DNA from: a candidate division NC10 bacterium CSP1-5
Lineage (GTDB): Bacteria > Methylomirabilota > Methylomirabilia > Methylomirabilales > CSP1-5
Reading direction: 5' to 3'
NCBI GenBank assembly: GCA_001443495.1
Contig: LDXR01000005.1
Location: 68,696-132,695, forward strand
Length of the DNA: 64,000 nt
The notes beneath the pieces were generated by a model. It did no database searches. It was not told where the DNA came from and saw only the letters and a program-made list of their open reading frames with translations. Numbering within the stretch: position 1 is the first letter of the stretch; each line of letters opens with the position of its first letter. The translations under genes were made by a program, and so were the position numbers. Shown here one piece after another: positions 28,789-37,910 of the stretch.

Positions 28789-30198
28789 TCAGAAAGGAGC
28801 CACCTGCTCCTCGGTGGGCTCTGCTCAGCAGTACCATGGTTCGGTGAGGTAGGGAATCGTGGCCCGCGCCCGTGCCTCGACGGGCGGCGGGAGGGGACGT
28901 GGGGAGCCCGCGGCGGCCTGCTCGGCCAGTAACCACACCTGCGCAAAGATCTCGCGCCGACTTTCGCCGCGCGCCGTCGCCGCCCGGACGAGCGCCTGAA
29001 TCTCCCCCTGCAACTGGTCCACGCGGGGATCCGAGTGCCGCCACGGATAGACCAGGGCGGTCTCGTCAAACGGCCCCACGATCTCTTGAACTTCGGCGAG
29101 CTCCAGGAGCTTCGAGCCGGCCGGGATCAACAGGCGAATTGCGAGCTGAATAGGGGCAACGTGGTCGATGAGGTCAAGCTCTGCCAACAGCGAGAGCAGT
29201 TCCTGGTAGCCCTCGATCGAGATCCAGTGGGTAAACGCGACGAAGGTCGGATGGAGGGTAAGCCCCGCCTCACGGCAGAGACGGACGACCCGGAGAAAAT
29301 CATCGCGGGTATGGCCTTTGTTCAACCGCTCAAGGACGCGGTCATCGATCGACTCCACCGCACTGGTGACAAAGAGACACCCGGTCTCTTTCAGGGTGGT
29401 GAGATGCTCCGCATGTTTCAGGAGATGCTCGATCTTGATGGTCACATCATACGTCAGGTGTGGGTGTTCCGTACGAAGGGTCCGGACGAGGGCCAGGGCG
29501 TGACCGATCCCATTGAAGAAGTCGGGGTCGCCAAAGGTGATATGCTCCGCGCCCGCCGCCACCTGCCGCTTGATGTCTTCCAGGACCACATCCCGCTGGA
29601 CGATGCGGAATTGCCCCTGATAGACCGGGACCACCGGGCAGTGGCGGCATAGATGTTTGCAGCCGCGACTGGCCTCGGTATATCCCACGGTTCGACTCCG
29701 CCCATCGCCGACTTCGAGCTGCGCATACTTCGATAGCGCCGCGAGGCCGTTTCGGTCCGGGACCAAGAATCGCTGCTTGGCCAGCGAGACGACCGGCTCT
29801 CTTTGGAAGACCTTCTTTGCACCCGCCGGCGCAGCGCGAAGTCGCTCAATGACGCTCCCGAGCCCCGCTTCGAACTCCCCCCCCAGGACCGTGTTCGCCC
29901 CGAGCCTGCGTAACAGGGGCTCATTCATCGAGGCATAGAGCCCGTAAAAACAGAGATGCGCATCCGGATTCAGCACCTTGACCCGCTCGGCGACCCGCGT
30001 GGCGATCCTCGTCGCCGTGTGCATCGGTAGATAGAACGCCACGACCTGGGCGGCGCGAACTGCCTCCTCGTCGAGAGGCTCCACGGCGAGGTCGAGACAG
30101 GTGACGCGGGCACCCGCCTTGCGAAGCCAGGCTGCCGGGGAGGCCAGCCCGAAGGGCTGCCGGCCCAATTCATACGTGGAGATCAGTACGACCTGCAC
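28789..30198 (-). CDS. B12-binding/radical-SAM protein with UGA-encoded selenocysteine in a CUAEP C-terminal tail (putative selenoprotein)
   Basis: Called ORF ends ...TIPYLTEPWYC at UGA 28825-28827; readthrough frame TGC TGA GCA GAG CCC ACC GAG GAG CAG GTG GCT CCT TTC TGA gives C-U-A-E-P-TEEQVAPF. rSAM CKHLCRHC (CxxxCxxC); GTG start 30198 with AAGGGG upstream. Confidence 0.85.
28797..28821 (-). promoter_or_regulatory. Candidate bacterial SECIS stem-loop
   Basis: Three nt after the UGA: GAGCC(C)ACC-GAGGAGCA-GGTGGCTC, 8 bp with one bulged C and an apical loop beginning with G. Confidence 0.7.
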
Positions 30199-30299
30199 CA
30201 GAGACCCCTTCTGGCCGCCAGCGTCATCGAACGAAAGGAAACCTCTACCCTCGCTCCCCGCCGGGGCGGCGAGCCGTGTTTCAGGAGTTTTCCTCGACG

Positions 30300-30893
30300 T
30301 TACGCGAAGGGAGAGGTGCCGCCCTTGGAGGGCTGGTAAAAGGGATTCTTCCCCGCAGCGTGATCGGTTGTATCGATGACCTGGCGGATCTCGGGGACCG
30401 CCTCCTTGAGCAAGACCTCGATCCCCTGTTTGAGGGTCACATCGGCCATCCCGCACCCCTGGCAACCCCCGCCGAGGGCGATGTAGGCGATGTTATCTTT
30501 GACATCGAGGAGGGCGACGTGCCCGCCGTGGCTAGCCACCCCTGGATTGATCTGGGTGTCGATCGCATCCTGAACAGCCTGCGCCCTGGGGTCCGTCCAG
30601 AGGGGGTTCGGATTGTCGACCTTGAACCCGCTTTCGGTGACTCCATCCAAAAAATCGACCGTCGCGCCCTTCAGGTTGGGGGCGCTCTCGGGATCGACGA
30701 GCACATCGAAGCCCCCGGCATTGACCACGGTGTCCTCGGCAGCCCTCTCCCCTGCGCCCACGAACTGCAGTTCGTACCGGAAACCGCCGGGGCCGCGCCC
30801 CCTGATCGCCACGCGTAGCGCCAGATCCTTCTGCTCCTCACCTTCGAGGAGCGCCAGGACCTTCTTCTTGGCCGCATCGGTAATCGTCAGCAT
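30300..30893 (-). CDS. nfuA: NfuA-type Fe-S carrier (A-type domain + NifU-like domain)
   Basis: MLTITDAAKKKVLALL...; C-terminal GGGCQGCGMADVTLKQGIE. Confidence 0.92.
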   Translation of the reverse strand: MLTITDAAKKKVLALLEGEEQKDLALRVAIRGRGPGGFRYELQFVGAGERAAEDTVVNAGGFDVLVDPESAPNLKGATVDFLDGVTESGFKVDNPNPLWTDPRAQAVQDAIDTQINPGVASHGGHVALLDVKDNIAYIALGGGCQGCGMADVTLKQGIEVLLKEAVPEIRQVIDTTDHAAGKNPFYQPSKGGTSPFA

Positions 30894-31008
30894 TGCCTCC
30901 TCCTTACAGGGTCGAGCCCCCTGCCCGATTGCTCACAGTACGGAATATTATTATATGGAACACGCCTTGAACCAGCTAATTCATCCTACCCGTAGTTGCC
31001 CGCGCTTG

Positions 31009-32274
31009 TCAACTCGAAGCTTCCCCGCGGGTCTTGCAGGGCGGGGTGATAATGAATTCCAGCCGCCGATGCGCTTCACGGAGTGCGGCCTCGACGCGGT
31101 CGGGGGTTTCGCCCCGGGCGAAGATGAATCCCAGGTAGCGCGATCCCTCTGGCAGAGGGATGACCTCGGTGCCCACCGGGATCGTCAGTCGAATCTCTTC
31201 AATCCCTTCAACCCTTTGAGCCTCTGGGTGGCCCCGCACCTCTTTCAGGATCCCGGCCTGCGGGATCGGGATCATCATCACCCCGGCAGCCTGCCTCTCG
31301 CGGATGATGGAGTCCACCTCGAGCCCCATCGCGTGCCGAAGGATCAGCTCCTCAAGAGATATGCCATCGCCAAAGCGCAGCGCGCGCGAGCACAGCCCCC
31401 CGATGGAGCGGGGGGCGATCTCGAGGATCCACGGCCCCTGATCGTTGACCCGAAGCTCCGCATGGATGGGCCCATGCTCAAGACCCAGGGCGGCCACGGC
31501 CTGCGCCGTGCAGGTGACGATCGATTGCTGCACCGAATCCGGCAGCCGCGATGGGGTGACGTAGATCGTCTCCTCGAAAAACGGGCCCTCCAGGGGATCC
31601 GGCTTGTCGAAGATGGCCAGTACCCTGAGCTTGCCCTTTGAGAGGAGTCCCTCGACGGCGACCTCCACACCCGGGATGTAGGTCTCGACCAAGACCTGCC
31701 GCGCGAGGGGGCCGCCCTGGGCCGCGACCTCCGGCCGACGCAGGATGGCGTCCAGTCGGTGAAAGGCCGCAGCAAACTCAACCGGATCGTTGGCGCGGAT
31801 GACGCCACGGCTCGCCGCGAGGAACAGGGGCTTGACGACGCAGGGAAAGCTCACCCGGCGGGCCACGTCCCGTGGATCGTCATCGATGGAAAAGACCGCG
31901 AAGCGCGGCGAGGGGGCGCCGGCCGCCGCCAGGACATCGCGCATACGGTGCTTACTGCGGGCGGCGGCGACCGCATCGACAGAGTTGTGCGGCAATTCCA
32001 ATGCCGCGGCCGCCATGGCCCCCAGGATTGCGCCGTCGTCATCGGCCGAAACGACGGCCCGGATCGGATATCGCCTGGAGAATTCGACGATGGCGCGCGA
32101 GGCCTCCTCCGGTGCCAGAAAATCGAGGGTCAGGTGGCCACCCGGATTCGCGACCGCCAGCACCTGGTCGCGGTCGGATCCCACCACGACTGGGACGGCA
32201 AGCCGCCGGGCTGCCTCCAGAAAGGCGCTCGCCCGGTACGTCGTGGTGGTCATCAGTAGCAGCAGACGATCCAT
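31009..32274 (-). CDS. ATP-grasp domain protein
   Basis: RDVLAAAGAPSPRFAVFSIDD, FPCVVKPLFLAASRGVIRA, VLVETYIPGVEVAVEG, WILEIAPRSIGGL. Confidence 0.9.
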   Translation of the reverse strand: MDRLLLLMTTTTYRASAFLEAARRLAVPVVVGSDRDQVLAVANPGGHLTLDFLAPEEASRAIVEFSRRYPIRAVVSADDDGAILGAMAAAALELPHNSVDAVAAARSKHRMRDVLAAAGAPSPRFAVFSIDDDPRDVARRVSFPCVVKPLFLAASRGVIRANDPVEFAAAFHRLDAILRRPEVAAQGGPLARQVLVETYIPGVEVAVEGLLSKGKLRVLAIFDKPDPLEGPFFEETIYVTPSRLPDSVQQSIVTCTAQAVAALGLEHGPIHAELRVNDQGPWILEIAPRSIGGLCSRALRFGDGISLEELILRHAMGLEVDSIIRERQAAGVMMIPIPQAGILKEVRGHPEAQRVEGIEEIRLTIPVGTEVIPLPEGSRYLGFIFARGETPDRVEAALREAHRRLEFIITPPCKTRGEASS

Positions 32275-32364
32275 CTGTCTCACAACGGGTGGAACCAACC
32301 GGAGGAAGCCTCGGGTGGGTGACTGCCCTGGGGAAAGCACATCCGGCTGACCGATGCCTGCGGA

Positions 32365-34161
32365 TCAGATATTCTTCAACTCATTGAGCAGTTTCACCAC
32401 AGAGTCCCGGGCGTCCCCGAAAAGCATCATGCATTTCGGGTTGTAATAGAGTTCATTATCCACCCCGGCAAAGCCTGGACGCATGCTGCGCTTCAACACG
32501 ATAATCGCCTTGGCGCGCTCGACCTCCAGGATCGGCATCCCGTAAAGCGGGCTCGACTTGTTGTTCTTGGCCGCCGGGTTCGTCACGTCGTTTGCCCCGA
32601 CGACCAGGGCGATGTCCGCCTCGGCGAAGTAGGGATTGATCTCGTCCATCTCGAACAACTGGTCGTAGGGAACGTTGGCTTCGGCGAGGAGGACGTTCAT
32701 GTGCCCGGGCATGCGGCCGGCCACCGGGTGAATGGCATATCTGACATTGACGCCGCGCTTCCCCAGCGCGTTCGCCAGCTCACTGACCCCGTGCTGGGCC
32801 TGGGCGACCGCCATGCCGTAGCCCGGGACGATGACAACCGAACGGGCACCATCGAACAGAAGGGCCGCCTCGTTAGGCACGATGCTCCGGACCGTTCCCC
32901 TGTCGTCCGCCCCCGACCTAGCCGCCTCTGGCTCGATCTTGCCGAACGCGCCGAACAGGACATTCATCGCCGAGCGGTTCATCGCCCTGCACATGAGGAT
33001 GGAAAGAAGGAAGCCAGAGGTCCCGTCGAGCGACCCGGTGATGATCTGGATCTTGTTCATGAGCACAAAGCCCATCGCCGCATCGGCGAGGCCGGCGTAG
33101 GAGTTCAACAGGGATATGACCACCGGCATGTCCGCTGCCCCGATGGGAATCACCAGGAGGAAGCCGAACAAGAGCGCCAGGCCGGTCATGAGGTAGAAGA
33201 GCGAGCTGGCCGTCGGCACGGCGATCAAGTAGACGAAGCTCCCCACGATAACCGCCAGCAGGGTGATATTGGACGTGTTCTGCCCCTTGTAGGTGATGGG
33301 GGCTCCCCGGAGGAGTTCCTGGAGCTTGGCGGCCGCCATGAGGCTTCCCGTAAACGTCAGGCCGCCAATAACCACCTCGAAGCCGATGGCCGTCATCAGC
33401 ACCCGGTCATGGACCAGTTCGGCGCCATGCCGGACGTATTCGGAAATCCCTATCAGGGTTGCCGCTAACGCCCCGAGAGAGTGGGAAAGGGCCGTCCGCT
33501 GTGGCACGGCCGTCATAGGGATCCACCACCCCATACTCCCCCCGGCGATGGTGCCAATGATGAGACCCGCGACGATCCACCGGTAGTCGACGATGTCGTG
33601 GTGAAAGAGGGTTCCGATGACGGCCATGAGCATCCCGAATTCGGCGAGGAACATCCCCTTCCGGGCATACTTGGGCGCGCTGAGCCCTTTCAGGCCCAGG
33701 ATGAACAGAACGGCCGACACAATGTAGAAAAAGCCGAGCGCATTCGTGGGATCGACGCCACGCAAGAATCCCTGTAGCTCCTCAAGCCAAACAATGCTCG
33801 CCAGGAGGCCGGCCACAAGGATGACGAGAACCACGCGCCTTCTCAGCCGGGTCCGGACCTCCCGCTCCCCCCTGCCGTCCTCTCCCTTCTTGAACATCTT
33901 CAGCATGCGGTCGGTAATGAGAAACCCGCCGACCACGTTCGTCGACGAACATGCGACCGCGATGAATCCGAGAAACGTGCTCAACATCCCGAAATCCGCG
34001 CCCGCGACCACTAACGAACCGACCAGCGAGATCCCCGACATCGCGTTGGTGGCGGACATGAGGGGGGTGTGAAGGAGAGGGGGCACGCGGGAGATCACGT
34101 GATAGCCGAGAAAGCCCGCGAGAATGAATATGTAGAGCCCAATCTCGAGCTCTGTCGTCAT
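32365..34161 (-). CDS. pntB: NAD(P) transhydrogenase, fused PntAB (alpha-2) + PntB (beta)
   Basis: One 598-aa ORF: N-terminal PntAB TM segment (LAGFLGYHVISRVPPLLHTPLMSATNAMSGISLVGSL) followed by full PntB (VIVPGYGMAVAQAQH, NPAAKNNKSSPLYGMPIL). Confidence 0.93.
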   Translation of the reverse strand: MTTELEIGLYIFILAGFLGYHVISRVPPLLHTPLMSATNAMSGISLVGSLVVAGADFGMLSTFLGFIAVACSSTNVVGGFLITDRMLKMFKKGEDGRGEREVRTRLRRRVVLVILVAGLLASIVWLEELQGFLRGVDPTNALGFFYIVSAVLFILGLKGLSAPKYARKGMFLAEFGMLMAVIGTLFHHDIVDYRWIVAGLIIGTIAGGSMGWWIPMTAVPQRTALSHSLGALAATLIGISEYVRHGAELVHDRVLMTAIGFEVVIGGLTFTGSLMAAAKLQELLRGAPITYKGQNTSNITLLAVIVGSFVYLIAVPTASSLFYLMTGLALLFGFLLVIPIGAADMPVVISLLNSYAGLADAAMGFVLMNKIQIITGSLDGTSGFLLSILMCRAMNRSAMNVLFGAFGKIEPEAARSGADDRGTVRSIVPNEAALLFDGARSVVIVPGYGMAVAQAQHGVSELANALGKRGVNVRYAIHPVAGRMPGHMNVLLAEANVPYDQLFEMDEINPYFAEADIALVVGANDVTNPAAKNNKSSPLYGMPILEVERAKAIIVLKRSMRPGFAGVDNELYYNPKCMMLFGDARDSVVKLLNELKNI

Positions 34162-34180
34162 GGTCCTCGTTGAGGAGCGG

Positions 34181-35365
34181 TCAGGAGACCTTGGCTCCCA
34201 CCGAGAGCCTGGCCTTCACCGCCGCATGGAGGATCTCTCCCTGATGCACGACCAAGGGGCCACGCGTCAGCTCGTCGTTCAGGTCCAGATGCACTCTCCC
34301 GTCCTGGAGCAGATGCATGAGGAAATTCGTGACGGTCCTGGCGTACATCTGACTGGCGTGGAGCGGCACCGTGCTAGGGAGGTTCGTGGGGCCGATGACA
34401 ACGACGCCGTGCCTGATGACCTCCTGGCCCGGCTCGGTGAGAGCGCAGTTTCCCCCCTGCTCGGCGGCGAGATCCACAATGACGGACCCCGCTCGCATGC
34501 CCTGGACCATCTCCTCGGTGATCAGGACCGGGGCCCGCCGGCCCGGGACCAGGGCCGTCGTGATGACGACGTCCGCACCCGTCACGTATCGAGACATCAT
34601 CTGCCGTTGCTGCGTGTAGAACTCCTCTGACTGGGCCCTGGCGTACCCGGTCTTGTCCTCCGCATCCTTCGTTTCAAGGTCAACCTCGACGAACCTCGCA
34701 CCGAGACTCTCCACCTGTTCCCTCACGGTGGGTCGCGTGTCGTATGCCTCCACGACCGCGCCGAGCCGCTTCGCGGTGCCGATGGCCTGCAGCCCCGCCA
34801 CGCCGGCGCCGATGATGAGGACGCGCGCCGGGGTTATCGTGCCCGCGGCGGTCATGAGGAGAGGGAAGAGCTTCGGCAGGCGGCTCGCGGCAAGCAGAAC
34901 CGCCTTGTAGCCCGAGATGGTGCTCATGGCGCTCAAGGCATCCATCGGCTGGGCGCGCGTGATGCGCGGCATGAGCTCCATCGAGAAGGCCGTCACCCTT
35001 CGCGCGGCGAGGGTCCTGATCTCGGCGGTGCTGGTGTACGGTTGGAGGAAGCCGATCAGGGTCGAGCCTTCCTTCATTCTTCCGATTTCATCGGCTGTTG
35101 GCGGCTGTACCTTGAGGAGGATGTCGGCCCTCTGGAATATCTCTGGCTCGAGGCGCGCGCCCCTTTCGAGGTAGGAGCGGTCCGAAAAGCCGGCCGCCGC
35201 GCCCGCGCCCGACTGCACGAGAACCTCCAGACCCGCCTTCGTGAGCTTCGGAACAAGCTCGGGGACCAGCGCGACGCGCCGCTCGCCGGGGAACTTCTCT
35301 GTCGGAACACCGACGATCATGAGATCCTTGTGGGTGTGTGGTTGGCGCCACCGGGACGCCGGCAT
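34181..35365 (-). CDS. pntA: NAD(P) transhydrogenase subunit alpha-1
   Basis: GVPTEKFPGERRVALVPELVPKL, VLIIGAGVAGLQAIGTAKRLGAVVEAYD. Confidence 0.94.
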   Translation of the reverse strand: MPASRWRQPHTHKDLMIVGVPTEKFPGERRVALVPELVPKLTKAGLEVLVQSGAGAAAGFSDRSYLERGARLEPEIFQRADILLKVQPPTADEIGRMKEGSTLIGFLQPYTSTAEIRTLAARRVTAFSMELMPRITRAQPMDALSAMSTISGYKAVLLAASRLPKLFPLLMTAAGTITPARVLIIGAGVAGLQAIGTAKRLGAVVEAYDTRPTVREQVESLGARFVEVDLETKDAEDKTGYARAQSEEFYTQQRQMMSRYVTGADVVITTALVPGRRAPVLITEEMVQGMRAGSVIVDLAAEQGGNCALTEPGQEVIRHGVVVIGPTNLPSTVPLHASQMYARTVTNFLMHLLQDGRVHLDLNDELTRGPLVVHQGEILHAAVKARLSVGAKVS

Positions 35366-35456
35366 CCCGGAGCGGTCGTGTGCACCCTAACATTTCACAT
35401 CGGTCGGAGCAAGAACGGCCCGTCCGGAGCACTCGCTGCTCACACCGGCGGTCAGG

Positions 35457-36653
35457 CTACGCGATAGCGCCAGCGGCGCGCAGCTTGCCGATTTGGGCCT
35501 GATCGATGCCGAGCCAGTGCAGGATCTCCTCGGTGTGTTGCCCCAGCAGAGGAGCCGGGCGGCGGATCCGACCCGGCGAGCGAGAGAGCTTCACGGGGAT
35601 GCCGATATTCTTGATTGTGCCGGCTACGGGATGGTCCAGCTCCACGAGCATCTCACGAGCCCGCACGTGGGGGTCCTCGTACACCTGGGCCATATTATAG
35701 ATCGGGCCGGCAGGCACGCCGGCCTCCTTCAAGAGGGCGAGCCATGCTGCCGTCGTCCGCTGTCGAAAGACCGGCTGCAGGGTCGCGGCGAGTTGCCGAC
35801 AGTGGCGGACACGGTCGGCACTGCTCACAAAGCGAGGGTCCTCGGCGAGATCCTGCCGCCCGAGGACTTTGCACAGCCTTTCCCAGGTGGACTGATTCGC
35901 CGCGCCGACACTGAGCGCCCCGTCCTGGGTGTCGAAAACCTGATAGGGTGCGTTCAGTCTGTGGGCGGATCCCATAGGAAGCGGAATCTCGCCGGTGGCG
36001 AAGTAGATGGACGACTCCCAAAAGGTGTAGGCCACGGCCCCCTCTAGGAGGGAGGTATCGACGTACTGTCCCTCCCCCGTCTTCAAGCGGTGGATATAGG
36101 CCGACAGGATCCCATAGGCGGCATACATCCCCGCATTGAGATCGGAGATGGGTACCCCCACCTTCGTGGGCAGATCTCCGGGGTGTCCGGTCACGCTGAT
36201 CAGCCCGCTCATCCCCTGGGCGACGAGATCGAAGCCCCCCAGGCTCCGGTACGGGCCGGTCTGGCCGAAGCCGGAGATGGAACAATAGATGATGGTGGGA
36301 TTGATCCCCTGGATCGCCTCGTAGTGGAGCCCGAGGCTTTCCATCGTGCCCGGGCGGAAGTTTTCCACCAGGATCTCACTCCGCCTGGCGAGGCGGCGAA
36401 AGACGTCGCGCCCCTCTTCCGATTTGAGATTGAGGGTGACGCTCCGCTTGTTCCGATTGATGGCCAGGAAGGCGGCGGACTCTTCGGCAATGAAGGGGGG
36501 GCCGAAGGACCGGGAATCGTCCCCTCCCTGGAGTTTCTCGACCTTGATGACATCCGCCCCCATGTCGGCGAGGAGGAGCGTGCAGAAGGGCCCCGCCATC
36601 ACCTGGGTCGCATCGAGAACCACGACGCCTTCCAGCGGCATGCGTGCCGTCAT
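35457..36653 (-). CDS. CaiB/BaiF-type CoA-transferase
   Basis: LEGVVVLDATQVMAGPFCTLLLADMGADVIKVEK; internal ATG 36653 preferred over the long ORF start. Confidence 0.94.
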   Translation of the reverse strand: MTARMPLEGVVVLDATQVMAGPFCTLLLADMGADVIKVEKLQGGDDSRSFGPPFIAEESAAFLAINRNKRSVTLNLKSEEGRDVFRRLARRSEILVENFRPGTMESLGLHYEAIQGINPTIIYCSISGFGQTGPYRSLGGFDLVAQGMSGLISVTGHPGDLPTKVGVPISDLNAGMYAAYGILSAYIHRLKTGEGQYVDTSLLEGAVAYTFWESSIYFATGEIPLPMGSAHRLNAPYQVFDTQDGALSVGAANQSTWERLCKVLGRQDLAEDPRFVSSADRVRHCRQLAATLQPVFRQRTTAAWLALLKEAGVPAGPIYNMAQVYEDPHVRAREMLVELDHPVAGTIKNIGIPVKLSRSPGRIRRPAPLLGQHTEEILHWLGIDQAQIGKLRAAGAIA

Positions 36654-36679
36654 CGGCCTTCCCTCCCGCTCCGGGCAGC

Positions 36680-37468
36680 TCAGCGTCCGCGGAAGACCGG
36701 CTTCCTTTTCTCCAGAAACGCGCGCCGCCCTTCCTGGAAGTCCTCGGTATCGAAGCAGGCAAAGATGAGCTTTTTCTCCTCGGGCGTGAGCCCCTCGAGG
36801 CCGGGATCGCGGAGCACCGTCTCGAGCATCTGCTTGTGCCAGCGATGGCTCAATGGCGCGGTGCCGGCGATCTCCGCGGCCACCTTTTCGGTGTAGGACT
36901 CGAGTTCGTCGAGGGGGACCAGGCGCGAGATGAGGCCGATCCGGAGTGCCTCCTCGGCTTCGACCAGCCGGGCCGTGAGCAGGATGTCCATGGTCATTCC
37001 GGAACCTATCAGCTGGACCAGTCGAGACATCTCCCGGTACCCCACTACGATCCCGAGCTTGGCGGTGGGAATCCCGAACCGGGCATTGTCGGCGGCGATC
37101 CGGAGATCGGCGGCCGTGGCCAGCTCGAGCCCACCCCCCACACAATAGCCGGCCACCATGGCGATCGTCGGCCTGGGGAGATGAGCGATCGCCTCCAGGC
37201 CCTCTTCGACCGCCGCGTGATACTTGCTGGCCAACGCGGAGTTCTTGCGTTGCTCCTCGAACTCCGCGATGTCGGCCCCGGCCGAGAAAGCCTGCGTCCC
37301 GGTCCCACGGAAAACCACCACCCTCACGTCGGCGTCGGCCTCGAGTTCGGCCATCAGGGCGGCGAGCCGGTGCCACATCGCGTAGGTGACGGCATTGCGT
37401 TGCGCCGGTCGGTTGATGGTGATGATGGCAATCCCGTTGGCTCTAGCGAGCAGAATCTCTTGGCCCAT
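36680..37468 (-). CDS. Enoyl-CoA hydratase/isomerase family protein
   Basis: INRPAQRNAVTYAMW, FSAGADIAEF, GYCVGGGLELATAADLRIA. Confidence 0.94.
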   Translation of the reverse strand: MGQEILLARANGIAIITINRPAQRNAVTYAMWHRLAALMAELEADADVRVVVFRGTGTQAFSAGADIAEFEEQRKNSALASKYHAAVEEGLEAIAHLPRPTIAMVAGYCVGGGLELATAADLRIAADNARFGIPTAKLGIVVGYREMSRLVQLIGSGMTMDILLTARLVEAEEALRIGLISRLVPLDELESYTEKVAAEIAGTAPLSHRWHKQMLETVLRDPGLEGLTPEEKKLIFACFDTEDFQEGRRAFLEKRKPVFRGR

Positions 37469-37910
37469 CGCGCATCCTTTCCTCATCTCGAAAATGCTGT
37501 TCCACCGCCGTCGCCTGCCGCTCGAGTGTATCGCGCGAGTCGTTCTCTGTCATCCCCCAATAGACGAACTGAAAGTAGTGCGCCAATTCGTGGGCCAGCA
37601 GGTCCGGGCGGCTCGGCTCGACGACGATCAAGTTGGCCGAGGGGATGTAGGCAGAAAAGACCCGGCCCCCCGTGTCGAGACCGATGAGCGCCGCAAAGCG
37701 CTCCGGATCCATCTCATACCGCAGGACGATCTGCGGGCAGGGTCGGTCCTCCTCTACCCGGATATACATCAGTTCGGCCACCCGATCGAAGACCCGGCGC
37801 ACCTCGCCGTCACCGCAGGCCCCCGCCGGCCTCGGGGTTGTTGCCAGGACGACCACGAGACCCGCGATCACTAGAGCTTGACGATGTCGAGAATAAACAG
37901 GCTGAGCCAT
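37443..37910 (-). CDS. Exported hypothetical protein with HELAH motif
   Basis: Signal peptide; DLLAHELAHYFQFVYWG; overlaps neighbours. Confidence 0.7.
   Translation of the reverse strand: MAQPVYSRHRQALVIAGLVVVLATTPRPAGACGDGEVRRVFDRVAELMYIRVEEDRPCPQIVLRYEMDPERFAALIGLDTGGRVFSAYIPSANLIVVEPSRPDLLAHELAHYFQFVYWGMTENDSRDTLERQATAVEQHFRDEERMRDGPRDSAR

Noticed and set aside
35457-37376. Full 639-aa ORF as one protein
   Set aside because: N-terminal ~240 aa is antisense/out-of-frame over the enoyl-CoA hydratase; the CoA-transferase starts at ATG 36653.
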